From Zygnema cylindricum (taxonomy: Eukaryota > Streptophyta > Zygnematophyceae > Zygnematales > Zygnemataceae), in assembly GCA_037447655.1 (NCBI GenBank), contig JBBHKE010002627.1, positions 1 through 64,000 of the forward strand: a stretch of DNA of 64,000 nt, written 5' to 3'. Below the pieces are notes generated by a model that was given only the letters and a program-made list of their open reading frames with translations, ran no database searches and was not told where the DNA came from. Shown here piece by piece: positions 22,560 to 33,620 of this stretch. The position numbers and the translations under genes are program-made. Within the stretch, counting starts at the first letter, position 1; each line of letters begins with the position of its first letter.

Positions 22560-22740
22560 ACTTTTTCGGTTACGGGCGGGCACGGTTAGTCGCTAGAAAT
22601 CGAGTTTCGGTTATTTTTTTTTTCGTAAACGACGGTCGGTTAACGGTTAACAATTTTGGAGCGTGACAAATCTCGGTCGGGCGTCGGTTACTCAGATTTT
22701 GAAAAAAAAAAAACGGTCGGTTTCGGGTATGAAATTTTTA
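22560..22740 (+). repeat. Dispersed CGGTCGG/poly-A repeat, copy 1
   Basis: The words GGTTACGGGCGGGCACGG, TCGAGTTTCGGTT, GAGCGTGACA and GATTTTGAAAAAAAA recur in order at 24010-24180. They recur in more diverged, inverted form at about 32105-32290. Nature unknown; no terminal repeats were seen. Confidence 0.6.
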
Positions 22741-23423
22741 GACTTTTGCGACCTCTGCCGACCGTTACCTTGTATGCGTTGAATCTGAGCTTCGTGCCAA
22801 TTACAGGGGGGCGGTAGATTTGTTGAATGATTCAAAAAAAATCTTGTATGCGACTGGTAAGCAAAAAAGCGAAAAAAATTGAAGGTTTGTGGAATGCGTT
22901 CCACTACACGGCATAGTTATTAGTGTCAAAGTTTAAATAGTGTAAGTATATAGATCATTAGCTAATTAAGAATTTAAAAAAAAAAAAAAGGTGTATTCTA
23001 ATTTCGTTTATGCTAATTTGGGAACAACAAAATGGAATATTAGTAGATGCGATTATATACATTAATATATGTATCCGATACAAAATATTTAAAATAAATG
23101 CCTTGGTCGAGAAATTTAAATATTAGATGCGTATAGACTAATTGCGTGTCATCCAATCCCGATTTTTTAGCGGCGATCCTATGCGTCTTGTCTGATTTAA
23201 CTCATTTTGTAAAATTTTCACTTGAAAAGGTACATTTATGTGATCGACATCGACCGTACACCACACTATTTAGATTTTATTGTAATTCGTCCTCAGCTAT
23301 TTTATGCGGTACCTTATTTAACGTCAGAGGAAAATTAAAATCATGTATCCTATTTGAGGAAAAAAATCAAAATTTTAGGAACCCAAATTAGTGTCGTTGA
23401 CACTAATAACGTCTTGCGGTGTA

Positions 23424-23914
23424 TGCGATTACCAGTGAATGCATTGCGTCTAAATACAGCGCTAATTGGGGTACTCTTTGTAGGGTTATTCTCAAATAGA
23501 ATAAAGTACGCTAAATATTTCTGAACGTTATTTGAGGTACCCCGCTCAATACGGTTCATAACTGTCATTTAGTGCCCTTTAAATAGTGTGGTGTACGGAC
23601 TGTCATATTCGTATTATTCCGTTCATTTTTAAGTATAAAAGTACATAAAATATAATAATATGTAATTGCGTAAATATTTTCCGGCATACGCGGATGTAAA
23701 AAAAACGCGACGGCGTACGATTTGAACAATTTCGTACATCCATATTTTTGATGTGGATATATTATGTGCCTAAAATTTTTACAAAGCAGTTTACAAATTA
23801 GAGTTAATGATAAATTAGTATCATTGTGTACCCTAAAAAACACAATTTACCGTAAAGTACGCTAATTGTTTCATTACGCTATATATTTTATTACGCCAAT
23901 AGCGATTCACGGTG
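23424..23914. mobile_element. CACCG-type MITE with decayed left end
   Basis: The right end ...CCAATAGCGATTCACGGTG precedes TA (23915-23916). The interior matches 22002-22473 closely. The left end is degenerate and sits against another MITE right end at about 23405-23421 (TAACGTCTTGCGGTG then TA). Confidence 0.6.
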
Positions 23915-24009
23915 TAATGTAAAAAACAGTATTGTCCATACTATACAACACTATTGTACTTTTTACTCTTGGTATCGCGAAAGGTACGAGGGAGATGTAC
24001 CATTAATAT

Positions 24010-24180
24010 TGAACTTATTAGGGTACGGGCGGGTACGGGTAGTCGCCAAAAATCGAGTTTCGGTTGACTTTTTTTTTCGCAAACGCGTATCGGGTACCGG
24101 GTAACAATTGAGGAGCGTGACATAACGCTGGCGGATTTCGGGTGTTTAGATTTTGAAAAAAAAAAAAAAATGTCGGATTC
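24010..24180 (+). repeat. Dispersed CGGTCGG/poly-A repeat at the UBP22 start
   Basis: Second copy of the repeat at 22560-22740. The first in-frame ATG of the UBP22-like gene (24170) lies at its 3' edge, directly after a 15-base poly-A run, so the first ~10 codons may be repeat-derived. Confidence 0.6.
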
Positions 24181-27100
24181 GGGTATCGGAAATTTTGCCT
24201 TTTGCGCCCTCCGACGACAGCAACAAAGTGCCAACTTCACATTTGAGGCCGCGCCTCCGTCCAAAGGGCTCACATCCCTCCCTGTTCACACGTGCGAGAA
24301 TTTTCGTGCGACACGCGGCACGCAGCGTCTCCGCTGCTTGCTGCGTGCCGCCGCACGTGTGGCTCTCCCGCCCTCCTCTCAGGAGTCAGACACGCGTCGT
24401 CCTGTTCCTCGCTGTGTCATCTGCCACGTCAGCCATGGCCGTCTCTACGCCTGTCTGGCATGTGCCGCCGTTCTCTGTTGCAAACAAAACCCTAATTCCC
24501 ATTCTATGCCGACCCCTGACCCGAACCCTAACCCTAACCCTAACCCGAATACTAATGCTGACCTTAGTACTAATTCTAACCCTAAACCTCACCCTAACCA
24601 TAATCCCAACCTCAACCCTAACCCTAACCCTAACCCTAACCATAATCCTCACCCTAACCCTAACCCTAACCATAATCCCAACCTCAACCCTAACCCTAAC
24701 CATAATCCTCACCCTAACCCTAACCCTTACCATAATCCTCACCCTAACCCTAACCCTAACCCTAATCCTAACCCTAACCCTGACCCTAACCCTAACTCCA
24801 GAGTTAACCCTCTCCTTAACTCAAATTCCCACTCTAACCTTCATGGCTCCAACCCTAGTTGTAGTTCCAACTCAGGACTGCATTCCGGTGCAAACCCTAA
24901 ATCACACACAAACCCTAACCCTAACTTCAACTCCAGAGGTAACTCCAAAACCAATTCGAACCCTAATGTCAACCCTAACTCCACCTTAGCCTCCAACCCT
25001 AACCCTCCTCCTCCCGACTTGCACCCGAACTCTAGTTCTATTTCCGAGGCAGAGTCTCCTCCGTCCTCCGCCTCTCCCTCTCCCTCTCCCTCTTCTTTCC
25101 ACTCGCACGTGCGAAATCATGCAGAAACACATCAGGGCCATACACTCCTTGTTGACGTGTCACGTGCAGAGCTTTTTTGTGCCACGTGTCATGATCAGGT
25201 TTACCTCCCTTTTTTTGACCGCTCCGTCCTCTCTCTCCTCCACTCCTCCACTCGTCACTCTCTCCCTCCCTCTCCCAATCCCTCAGCTCCCTCCCTGCCT
25301 TCCCAGTCATCAAAAGAGACAGAAAAAGGACAAGAATTTGTAAATACTCCAACCGCTACAGACAACTGTGTTTCTGTACGGAAACGCAAACGCACACGTC
25401 TCACTTCCGGACAACAGTTTCCCGTCGAAGTTCCCTACCGCGTGTGGGTTTCCCCAGAGAGCAAACAAGGCGCTGTCGCCAAACCAGGGAAGATTGGAGG
25501 AGCAGGGGTAGGAGTAGGAGGAGGAGGAGGAGGAGGAGGAGGAGGAGGAGTAGGAGTAGGAGTAGGAGGAGGAGTGGGAGGAGGAGGAGGAGTGGGAGGA
25601 GGAGGAGTAGGAGTAGGAGTAGGAGGAGGAGTGGGAGGAGGAGGAGGAGGAGGAGTAGGAGGAGGAGGAGGAGGAGGAGGAGGAGGAGGAGGAGGAGGAG
25701 GAGGAGGATTAGGAGGAGGAGGAGGAGGAGGAGGAGGAGTAGGAGTAGGAGTAGGAGGAGTGGGAGGAGGAGGAGGAGGAGGAGGAGGAGGAGGAGGAGG
25801 AGGAGGAGGAGGAGGAAGAGGAGGAGGAGTTGGAGGAGTAGGAGGAGTAGGAGGAGGAGGAGGAGTAGGAGGAGGAGAAGGAGTAGGAGTAGGAATAGGA
25901 GGAGGAGGAGGAGGAGGAGGATTAGGAGGAGGAGGAGTAGGAGGAGGAGGAGGAGTAGGAGTAGGAGTAGGAGGAGTGGGAGGAGGAGGAGGAGGAGGAG
26001 GAGGAGGAGGAGGAGGAGGAGGAGGAGGAAGAGGAGGAGGAGGAGGAGTAGGAGGAGGAGGAGGAGTAGGAGGAGGAGAAGGAGGAGGAGGAGGAGGAGG
26101 AGGAGGAGGAGGAGGAGGAGGAGGAGGAGGAGGAGGAGGAGGAGGAGGAGGAGGATTAGGAGGAGGAGGAGGAGGAGGAGGAGAAGGAGTCGCCATAGCC
26201 ACAGAAGATGGAGTTCCGTTAGGTCTTCGTGGAATGAATAACTTAGGAGCGACTTGTTTTATGGCGGCTGTTCTTCAGGCTCTCCTGCACACTCCTCCCT
26301 TGAGGAACGCATTTTTGGCTCAGGTTCACACGCGTGACACGTGTCCCGGACTGGGAGGATCTTCTTCTCTTTGTCTGGCATGTGACATGGATGCCATGTT
26401 TAGCGCCGCTTTTTCGGGGACGAGAACTCCTCTTAGTCCTGCTCAGTTTCTGTACAGGTACTTTATTTAATTCTTTCTCACGTATTTTTTTTTGCGGTTT
26501 GGGGTTTTGCATTTTTGATTCTCTTTTTTGTTTCACTTTTTGGTTTACATTTTTGTGTAAGGAATGGAAAAACTGAGTCACTTTCGTGCCCGTGGAAAAG
26601 TTTGGTTTTTTAAAGGTATAAGAGGTTGGAGGATTAAATCTTTGAAATCTTTGAATCTGGTTTCTAAACCTTTTTTTTGGGGTCTTGTTCTACTTTCAAG
26701 ATGGATGTTTATGAATCGTGAACATTTGGTTTTTGTATGGTATAGTTTTTTTTTGGTTTTTCAAGTATCTGCCGTAGGAAAATTGACTTTTTGTAGAGTT
26801 TCAAATTTCCTTTTCAGTATTATTTTGTTTTGCAATATTGGACGTTTGGAAGTTTTACTTTTTTTAAAGTCATTTTGGGACATGCATTTCATACATCGGA
26901 AAATAGATAATCTGGGAGTACAAGTTGAACTTTCTTGTTTCCGTCATTACATTCTGGACCAGTGACTTTTTAACTTTTTAGTTTTAAAATCTGTCTTCTC
27001 TCTCTCTCTCTCTCTCTCTTTCTCCCTCTCTCTCTCTCTCTCTCTCTTTCCCTCTCTCTCTCTCTGTTCTCTCTCTCTCCCTATATTAGTTGCATGCATC

Positions 27101-29883
27101 TGAACTTTGCATTTAAATATTTCCTTTTGTTTTTGTTCTTGATCCTTCGGTTTAATGAAGGTGGACAATGGAATTTCATGGGGTGGTAATTATGATTAAA
27201 CTTACAATTCTGAAGACCTACAAAATTGAAAAATCGAATATTGAGAATTTGCCTTTCAAAGCGCAGTAAAATTTCATGAATATCCTTTTTTTATGAGTAA
27301 ATTTTCATAAGAATCGGCTTTATTGGTGACGGTAAACTTTATTGCGAAGCAGACCTTCTTCATAAAAATTGGTTGTGCAATGATTTTTAAATTTTCATGA
27401 GTGTTACCTTTTTAATGGCATTATAATTTTATGAAAATCTGTTTTTTGAGTACAGCAATTTGTCATGAGAATCGACTTTTTTTGAGTGACGATAAAATTT
27501 TGTCAGATTCGACATTTTTCATGATCGTCAAATTTCACGAGAGTCAATTTTATTATAGGAGTTGAATTTCATGAAAACGGCCGGTTTTTGGTTTTTTGAG
27601 TACTGTTAAATTCCATGAGATTTTTTTTTTTTAATGAATAGTAAAGTTCTACGAGAATCAGCTTTTTGGTGCCAAGAGATGGTTATGAAATTGGGTTTAT
27701 TTACTTTTTTATGGCACTAAAGTCGTCTGGGAATTGGCTTTTTGAGGGTGGTAAATTGTTTGCGATGATGGATGGTTGTCGAAAATCGATCATTTAATGA
27801 AAAGTCTTGGAAAGAACTATTATAGGTGTGATATTGGGAGATAAAACAAATAAATAAATGAACATTTATGAAGATTATGGTGTTTACGTAAACTGACACT
27901 TTATCATTCACCATTCAGCATTACTTTTTCTACTTTCGATTCTACTTTTGAAACTTTTTAAATAAACTATCCGACTTAAGTTTGCGATTAATCTATTTTA
28001 ACTACTGACGTACACACAATCTGAAGAAAGTTTAGTCCGATAAAACTATTTCATAAAATTTAAGCTGAACTTTTGAAATTTCAAAATGTCAAAAATTTCG
28101 AAATTTTGAAATTCTGAAGTTCTGAAGTTTCGAAATTTTGCAATTTTGCATTTTTGTAATTTTGCAATTTCAAAATTAAGTGGTCAATTAAGTTAAATGA
28201 TAGTTAAACTACAGTTAAACTAAAGCTAAACTAAAGTGAAAGTTGAAGTTAAACTATAGTTAAAACTGTCTGTCTCCGGCAGTTGGTGGAGGCATGCGGA
28301 GAACATCGCGGGCTATGAGCAACAGGACGCCCACGAGTTCTTCACCTCCACAGTCGACGGCATCCACGCCAATGCCGCCAGACACGAGGGAGAGAGGTGC
28401 ACTTCTCTCTCTGTCCCCCTCTCTCTCTCTCCCTCTCACTCTCTCTCTCCACCTCTCCCTCTCCCTCTCCCACTCTCCGCTCATGTGTAAACTTAGAAAC
28501 AAAAGCTTCATAGTGTGGATCTAAACCAATCGTTAATGACTGATAAGGCGTTCCTTGATTAAAAATATAAATAAATCAAATAATTAATAAAATCAAATTA
28601 TTAAATAAGTAAGTAAATGCTTCAGTACGTTTTACTTGAGGGAATGTAGAGTACCTGATGATAAAAACTAGGGTGCATTTAACGGTCAAAATTAAACTGA
28701 ACTTGACTCTATTGACGTTTCTGTTGATTAACCAAAATTTTCTACGCTTAAACTAATGATAGTTAAGGTTAAACTACAATTTTCTTTTGTCAAAACGACA
28801 GTTTGCTACGGCTAAACTGACGTTTGCTATGTTTTAACGACAATTTCGTAAAGTGAAAACTACAATTCGTTATGGTCAATCTATTGTTTGCTTCAGTTTT
28901 GCCTAAGTTTTTATTGTTAGACGGAGAGTACCTTGCGATTGGTCTAATTTCTTTTATTTTAATGAAATCTGCAGAAACAATGAAGCTGAGTGCCGATGTA
29001 TTGTCCATCGAGTTTTTTCCGGACTTCTGCGATCGGATGTCACATGTACCGTTTGTGGATTTACTTCAACCACTCACGATCCTTGTGTGGATATCTCTTT
29101 AGATTTAGAAATGGCCGGTGGGGATACAAAGGGGTCTTCGGATTCGACTGGAGGTCCTCCTGCGACTTTATCGGGTTGTTTAGAAAGGTTCACTCGACAG
29201 GAAAGACTCGATACAAGTGAGAAATTCTTTTGTCAAAGATGTCAAACAAGACAAGAGTCGGTGAAACAGATGTCAGTACGGCGGTTACCTCTTGTCCTTT
29301 GTCTTCACATCAAAAGGTTTGAGCATTCTTCGACTCGAAAAGCTTCTCGAAAACTCGACCGACATGTTCGGTTTCCGTTTCGTCTTAACATGGGTCCGTA
29401 TCTCTCCTCCACTATCGTACGTCTTCGACATGGAAACCGTATTGTGTCAGAAGATGACGAAGAGAGTCAGGACGAGGCGTTGGGAGAAGATAGAGATGAA
29501 ATAGAAGAAGACGATAAAGAAAGAGCAAAAGAAAAGGAAAATTAAAAGAGGAGGAAAGTCTAGAATTGGGCCAGTCCGTTGTTGCCTCTCATACATGTGA
29601 TTATGAATTGTTTGCAGTAGTAAGTCACGTGGGGAGGCTCGACTCGGGACATTACATTTGTTTTGTTCGTTTAGGGGGAGAATGGTTCAAATGTGACGAT
29701 GCGTGGGTGACACGTGTGGACAAAAATGCTGTACAAGCGGCGCAGGGTTATCTGTTGTACTATGTTAGAAGACGTTTGGCTTATACCGGAAGTGAAGGGA
29801 AGGAGGGAGGTACAGATAGTGAAGTAAACCCTCCCGTTTTGAGATCTCAGGAAGGGAATGGACCGACGGCATCGTCGACTTAG
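24170..29883 (+). CDS. UBP22: UBP22/USP22-like ubiquitin carboxyl-terminal hydrolase
   Basis: By family, the SAGA-module deubiquitinase that removes ubiquitin from histone H2B in the nucleus. Exons: 24170-26457, 28283-28396, 28975-29883 (GT-AG; codon phases fit). ZnF-UBP: PRCVICHVSHGRLYACLACA (residues 80-99), then HVRNHAETHQGH (313-324) and ELFCATCHDQVY; about 206 Asn-Pro-rich residues separate the halves. A glycine-rich tract of about 225 residues precedes the USP fold: GLRGMNNLGATCFM (Cys696), YEQQDAHEFF across the exon 1-2 region, CTVCG and CQRC zinc ligands, then DSGHYICF with the catalytic His and KCDDAWV. Exon 3 is broken: the frame ends in an acidic linker at 29545 and continues one register away from 29518. 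A GT-AG intron at 29439-29563 (125 nt) would restore frame; a missing base in an A-rich run is the alternative. No in-frame ATG lies between 24170 and the zinc finger. The exact start is uncertain. Confidence 0.9.
24505..25010 (+). repeat. Telomere-like CCCTAA repeat coding Asn-Pro
   Basis: Dozens of (CCCTAA)n hexamers with interruptions lie in frame with the ZnF-UBP exon and translate as Asn-Pro repeats. The unit is six bases, so frame is preserved. The reverse complement TTAGGG is a known telomere unit in many eukaryotes; the seven-base plant unit TTTAGGG is not used here. No convincing splice donor lies before it, which favours a translated insert, though transcript evidence is lacking. 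Confidence 0.85.
25500..26190 (+). repeat. (GGA)n tract coding a glycine-rich linker
   Basis: About 690 bases of GGA with interspersed GTA/GGAGTA units sit between the zinc finger and protease domains. They give poly-Gly with Val in the gene frame. The long poly-Arg and poly-Pro frames in other registers are by-products. At least one ~200-bp block (GGAGTAGGAGTAGGAGTAGG, AGTGG, AAGAGG order) is repeated at 25735-25850 and 25965-26080. Confidence 0.9.
26458..28282 (+). other. UBP22 intron 1 with repeats
   Basis: Donor CAG|GTACTT and acceptor CTCCGGCAG. It contains a (TC)n tract on the sense strand at 26998-27080 and a degenerate ~50-60 bp repeat (TTTCATGAGAATCGGCTTTT-like) at about 27250-27750. 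It also contains short TGAAATTTCGAAATTT and AGTTAAACTA repeats at 28080-28265. No intronic gene is recognised. Confidence 0.7.
28397..28974 (+). other. UBP22 intron 2 with CT-rich start
   Basis: Donor AGAG|GTGCAC and acceptor AATCTGCAG. The first ~90 bases after the donor are almost entirely C and T. Degenerate GTTTGCTACGGCTAAACTGA-like units follow at 28780-28880. Confidence 0.7.
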
Positions 29884-31215
29884 GTCAATGGTGGTTGTTA
29901 GAAGGATTTTTCGGTACGTTCTTTGAGAAGTTTTTTGATTTTTTTTTTTTTTTTTTTTGTTTCGAACGTACTTGATTTTGCACGTGACACTGTCACGTGC
30001 AGAAAATGTAAAACGTTCTGGTTTTTCTTTCGAAGTTGTAAAAATCCATCTTTGTAAATGGCCCGCGAGGTTGATAAGAGGTTTTACAAGTATGGGAGGT
30101 TTAATAAATATGGGAGGTTTTTTGTGTAAGGGAGGTTCTATAAGAGTGGGAAGTTTTTCTATTTGAGGGCGGTTTTGTAAGCATGGGAGTTTTACAAGTA
30201 TTTGAGATTTTATACGTAAGGGAGGTCCTAAAAAGTGTGGGTTATGGGAGGTTAGTGGACATTGATGACATATTTAGAGTGGGTGCAATTAATTATCAGT
30301 TTGTATGTGCAATTCAAATCTTTTTGGAGCATTTATGGTTGTGGAGCGACACCGTGAATTGTTGTCAGAGTAAAGAAATTATTTACGTGTGTGTTTTAGG
30401 GTTTTTTTAGGGGTTTTTTGGGTATTTTAGGGTTTTTTAGGGTTTGTTACGCAGAATCGTCACCACAAAACAAAGTCTAATCAAAGTTGGTCACAAAATC
30501 TTTGGTCTTTGGGTTACAATTGGCGCTCGCTGGGGTTGAGTTGTGCATATTCTTATAAACAAGGTGACGAAAGCCAGAGGTACAGGCGTTTCTTATGTTT
30601 ATGTGCAAAATATAGAGATTTATGAAACAAAGAGAAAGTTTTATCACCACATTAATCGATACAAAATTGAAGTTCATATAATAGGTGAGATTGCTAGTGT
30701 TATGTTTCGAACAAGTTTTTGTTAATATTTGGAATAGTATGTGTTATAGGATCCACCTAATTTTTCAATCGATGAGATAAATTGAACAACCTATAAGACT
30801 GTGTAAAACTATCGTGATAGCGATATGTACTTGTAGTCTGTGTGTACGTTATTTCAATGCCGTACATTTTATACAAATAGTTCATGCCACAAGTTTTGTG
30901 CAATTTCAACATCTAAGATACCTTCTAAGATATTGTTTCTTAGATATTGATTATTAGCGGTAATTTCGCGATATTGCTATTTATGGACAAATGCAATAAA
31001 GATCGAATTCCAAAGTCTGATATATTATGGTAATTCTAAAATCGCTATAAACAATCGTCAACTTTGACTTTTACTCAAAAGTAATTTCCATTAAAATTGT
31101 CTTCATGTTCGATGACACACATACTACCTAAACCAAATACAAGGAAACCTGAATGTGCACGATAGAATACGAAAACGACAAATCATACCATAACAACGCA
31201 CGGGGCCCTCATAAC
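29884..31215 (+). repeat. UBP22 3' flank, source copy of the duplication
   Basis: Matches 9220-10090 with two extra segments. One of them (30080-30240) is made of degenerate ~20-25 bp units of TATGGGAGGTTTT type. At 31082-31083 it carries the unoccupied TA that is filled by a MITE in the other copy. No second gene is seen. Confidence 0.8.
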
Positions 31216-31425
31216 CACGCATTGATGTCCTATGCGCATAAAACGCACGGAGTAGACTAATGATTACTACGTGCAGTGCGCATTATTTAGGGTGTTGAAA
31301 AGTTAATAAAATTTGTACTTTACCGTGCACCCGTACAGTTTTCACATTTCCGTACATTTCGTTGCATTTTAGGATTATTTAAGTGGGATTTTAGGGTTTT
31401 AGGGTACATTTTTGTACGTTTGAGT

Positions 31426-31771
31426 CATAGTTCAAAAGTAGGTGAAAGTACGCCCATACAATATGCCTATTGTACGCAAAACTTACAATATGACCTTAAG
31501 ACCCATATTGTATTGGTCGCATAATGAAAAAAAATAGTAACAGGGTTGAGTTGCACATCGATCGATGGAGAATTAAACGTCATGTCTAAATTTTGAAAAA
31601 CATTCGGACAAAAAATTGTTTTCTGTGAGTTTAAACCGTCACATTTGGACGATCGGATGGTCGTTGATAAAAGTAGCGACCTAAGAAGATCACATGAAAA
31701 GCCCATAACACAACTTACGATAAAGGCGCCGACAAAAGGCCTACAATAGAAACGCCTACTTTTGAACTATG
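31426..31771. mobile_element. TIR element with 8-bp target duplication, copy 1 (346 bp)
   Basis: The ends CATAGTTCAAAAGTAGG (inverted at the right end as CCTACTTTTGAACTATG) are flanked by GTTTGAGT at 31418-31425 and 31772-31779. Eight-base duplications occur in hAT and P superfamilies. CATAG does not fit the hAT end consensus YARNG, so the superfamily is open. No transposase is seen. Confidence 0.85.
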
Positions 31772-31779
31772 GTTTGAGT

Positions 31780-32104
31780 TTATTTCAGTACAGGTGTCGT
31801 AGATTTTCCGTATAATTTTGTACATTTCTGTATATTATCCGTACAATTGCAGATTCTCTTAAGGATTTTTACTATCACGCTTTTCGTACATTTACGTACA
31901 TTTAATTATAACGCACGAAACGAAATAAATTTTTATAATAAAACGAACCGGCGTAAAAATATCATTTGCAATTAAATGAAAAAAATGAGCGTCGTCACGC
32001 AGGACGAAATTGAGCCATGCTATTTACGAATCAACATACTTACATTGACAAGAATCGTAGCAGAATCGGTCGTACAAAGGTATTGCCGCTTTGTCGTACA
32101 CATA
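31780..32104. other. No gene seen
   Basis: AT-rich with TACATTTCTGTATATTATCCG-like repeated GTACATTT words at 31790-31900. No supported frame. Confidence 0.4.
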
Positions 32105-32290
32105 AATCAGAGGTCGCAAACGGTCAACCGAAACTGTGACCGACCGTTAACCGACCGCCCGCGCCAGATGCGGAACGGATTCGGTTGCCAAATTTTGGGG
32201 GTCGGGCGGTTACAGTCGATTGATTCACCAGGAAAAAAAAAAAGGTCGGTTACGGTCGGTCGACCAAAAAACCGAAAAAAATGACAATTT
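32105..32290 (-). repeat. Dispersed CGGTCGG/poly-A repeat, inverted diverged copy
   Basis: Reverse-complement words GGTCGGTTAACGGTCGG, GGTTGACCGTTTGCGACC and a poly-A/T run match the repeat at 22560-22740. Confidence 0.5.
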
Positions 32291-32317
32291 TGTACCTGCC
32301 CCTATAATCCAACATTC

Positions 32318-32640
32318 TTGTACTTTGTACTCTTTGGCATCGTGGAAGTACGTGACATCATGATTAGCGTCGCAATCTGACACGGTACTGTAGTAAGCTA
32401 TTTATTTCGCAAATCAAAAGGAACGCGACAAAGCGTCGCAAATTTGACACGATAGTACACTATTCATTTCAAAAATCTTAGGGAACGCGACAAAGCGTCG
32501 CAAATCTGACACGATAGTACACTATTCATTTCAAAAATCTTAGGGAACGCGACAAAGCGTCGCAAATCTGACACGGTAGTACAATATTCATTTTGAAAAT
32601 CTTAGTGAACGCGACAAAGCGTCGCAAATCTGACACGGTA
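32318..32640. repeat. 62-bp repeat block, four units plus leader
   Basis: The leader (TACTTTGTACTCTTTGGCAT) is followed by four tandem units with CTTAGGGAACGCGACAAAGC and GTCGCAAATCTGACACG. The last unit is cut at ACGGTA by the MITE at 32641. It is the longest of three arrays in the window (1, 2 and 4 units). Confidence 0.85.
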
Positions 32641-33190
32641 CACCGTCAATCGCTATTAGAGTAAAGGAATAAATAGCGTAAAAAAAAAATAGTGTTATTA
32701 ACACTAATCGGGAATTTATTTTTCTTGAAAAAAAATATATATACTAATTAATCCCTAACTGTAATTTGGGTTGTCCTGAATAATAAATACCCGCCCTTTC
32801 AATGTCTACAGTAATATGTGTATTCGTACAGAATTTGACAATTCGTACGCCGTCGTGATGTTCACACGGTAGACGGAGGAACATATGAGAACGTGATTTT
32901 TGTCGACGAGTTTGCATCTCTTTCTTCCAGTGCATATTCACATGTGTGCGCAATAATGTTAAGTGTCTTTTTATGCCTTTGTAATTCAAAAAGTACCATT
33001 TCGTACTGAAATATCGTTTCCGTACTCCACACTATTTCTATCTCCGTGTACTTCCATTATTAACGCTAATTGAAAAAAAAACCTAATTAGAATAATGGAA
33101 AAAATAGAATTATGGATTGTATTTCAGGTTTTTTTTTTTGAAAAAAGGGCACCGAATTGGCGTTATATACTCTAATAGCGATTGACGGTG
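32641..33190. mobile_element. CACCG-type MITE, 550 bp
   Basis: The ends CACCGTCAATCGCTATTAGAG and inverted, identical at the right, are flanked by TA at 32639-32640 and 33191-33192. It is an inverted relative of 5908-6502. On the minus strand an 81-codon frame (32744-32989) ends GQPKLQLGIN; a frame with the same ending is readable in the 5908 copy. I regard the frame as unproven. Confidence 0.85.
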
Positions 33191-33192
33191 TA

Positions 33193-33612
33193 GGTAACTA
33201 CGCGTGCATCAAGATTCACTTATGTTACGTCCTCAAAGTACAGTAACAGTGTCTAAAAGTACAGTAGAGTACAACGTTCACATGAGCTCCCGACACACCG
33301 TAACATGCGTCACATTCTTAGCTATTAGTTGCACAATATGATACACTTACGTTCGCACACGCCAATAAAGACAAAACAAGACAACAACTTGCAATTTCGT
33401 GCGTTCAAAACAAAACACGCGGCCGAATAAATTTCACAAATAGTAACTAGTGTAGACCCTACGTCCTGGAACCTTTTAAACTTTTTTTTTTAACTTCTCG
33501 TATTACAAACAAGATTATGGAAACATCAATTTTCCGAGCAACTAATAATTTAAGTTGACTATATGAAAACATAATCCAAAGTGTACGCGATACATTATTG
33601 TCACGAACCACA
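33193..33612. other. No gene seen; contains the empty site of the MITE at 10173
   Basis: 33193-33275 resembles 10095-10172 (GTGCATCAAGATTCACTTAT, AACAGTGTCTAAAAGTACAG). It continues past the TA uninterrupted. The remainder is unrecognised. Confidence 0.6.
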
Positions 33613-33620
33613 TAATAAAC

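Noticed and set aside
24153-24989. 278-codon Thr-Leu repeat frame
   Set aside because: Shifted reading of the same CCCTAA repeat; the Asn-Pro frame is the one linked to the zinc-finger halves.
24505-25010. Interstitial telomere marking a chromosome end or fusion
   Set aside because: The hexamers are interrupted, in frame within an exon and flanked by conserved coding sequence, so a coding expansion is the simpler reading.
25435-26202. 255-codon poly-Pro frame (-) and 265-codon poly-Arg frame (+)
   Set aside because: They are other readings of the (GGA)n linker of UBP22; the gene frame is fixed by conserved domains on both sides.
26564-26965. 133-codon frame
   Set aside because: Lies in UBP22 intron 1, with no recognisable domain and T-rich composition.
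32318-32640. Regularly spaced repeats suggesting a CRISPR array
   Set aside because: Units are contiguous without unique spacers, the DNA is eukaryotic, and no cas genes exist.
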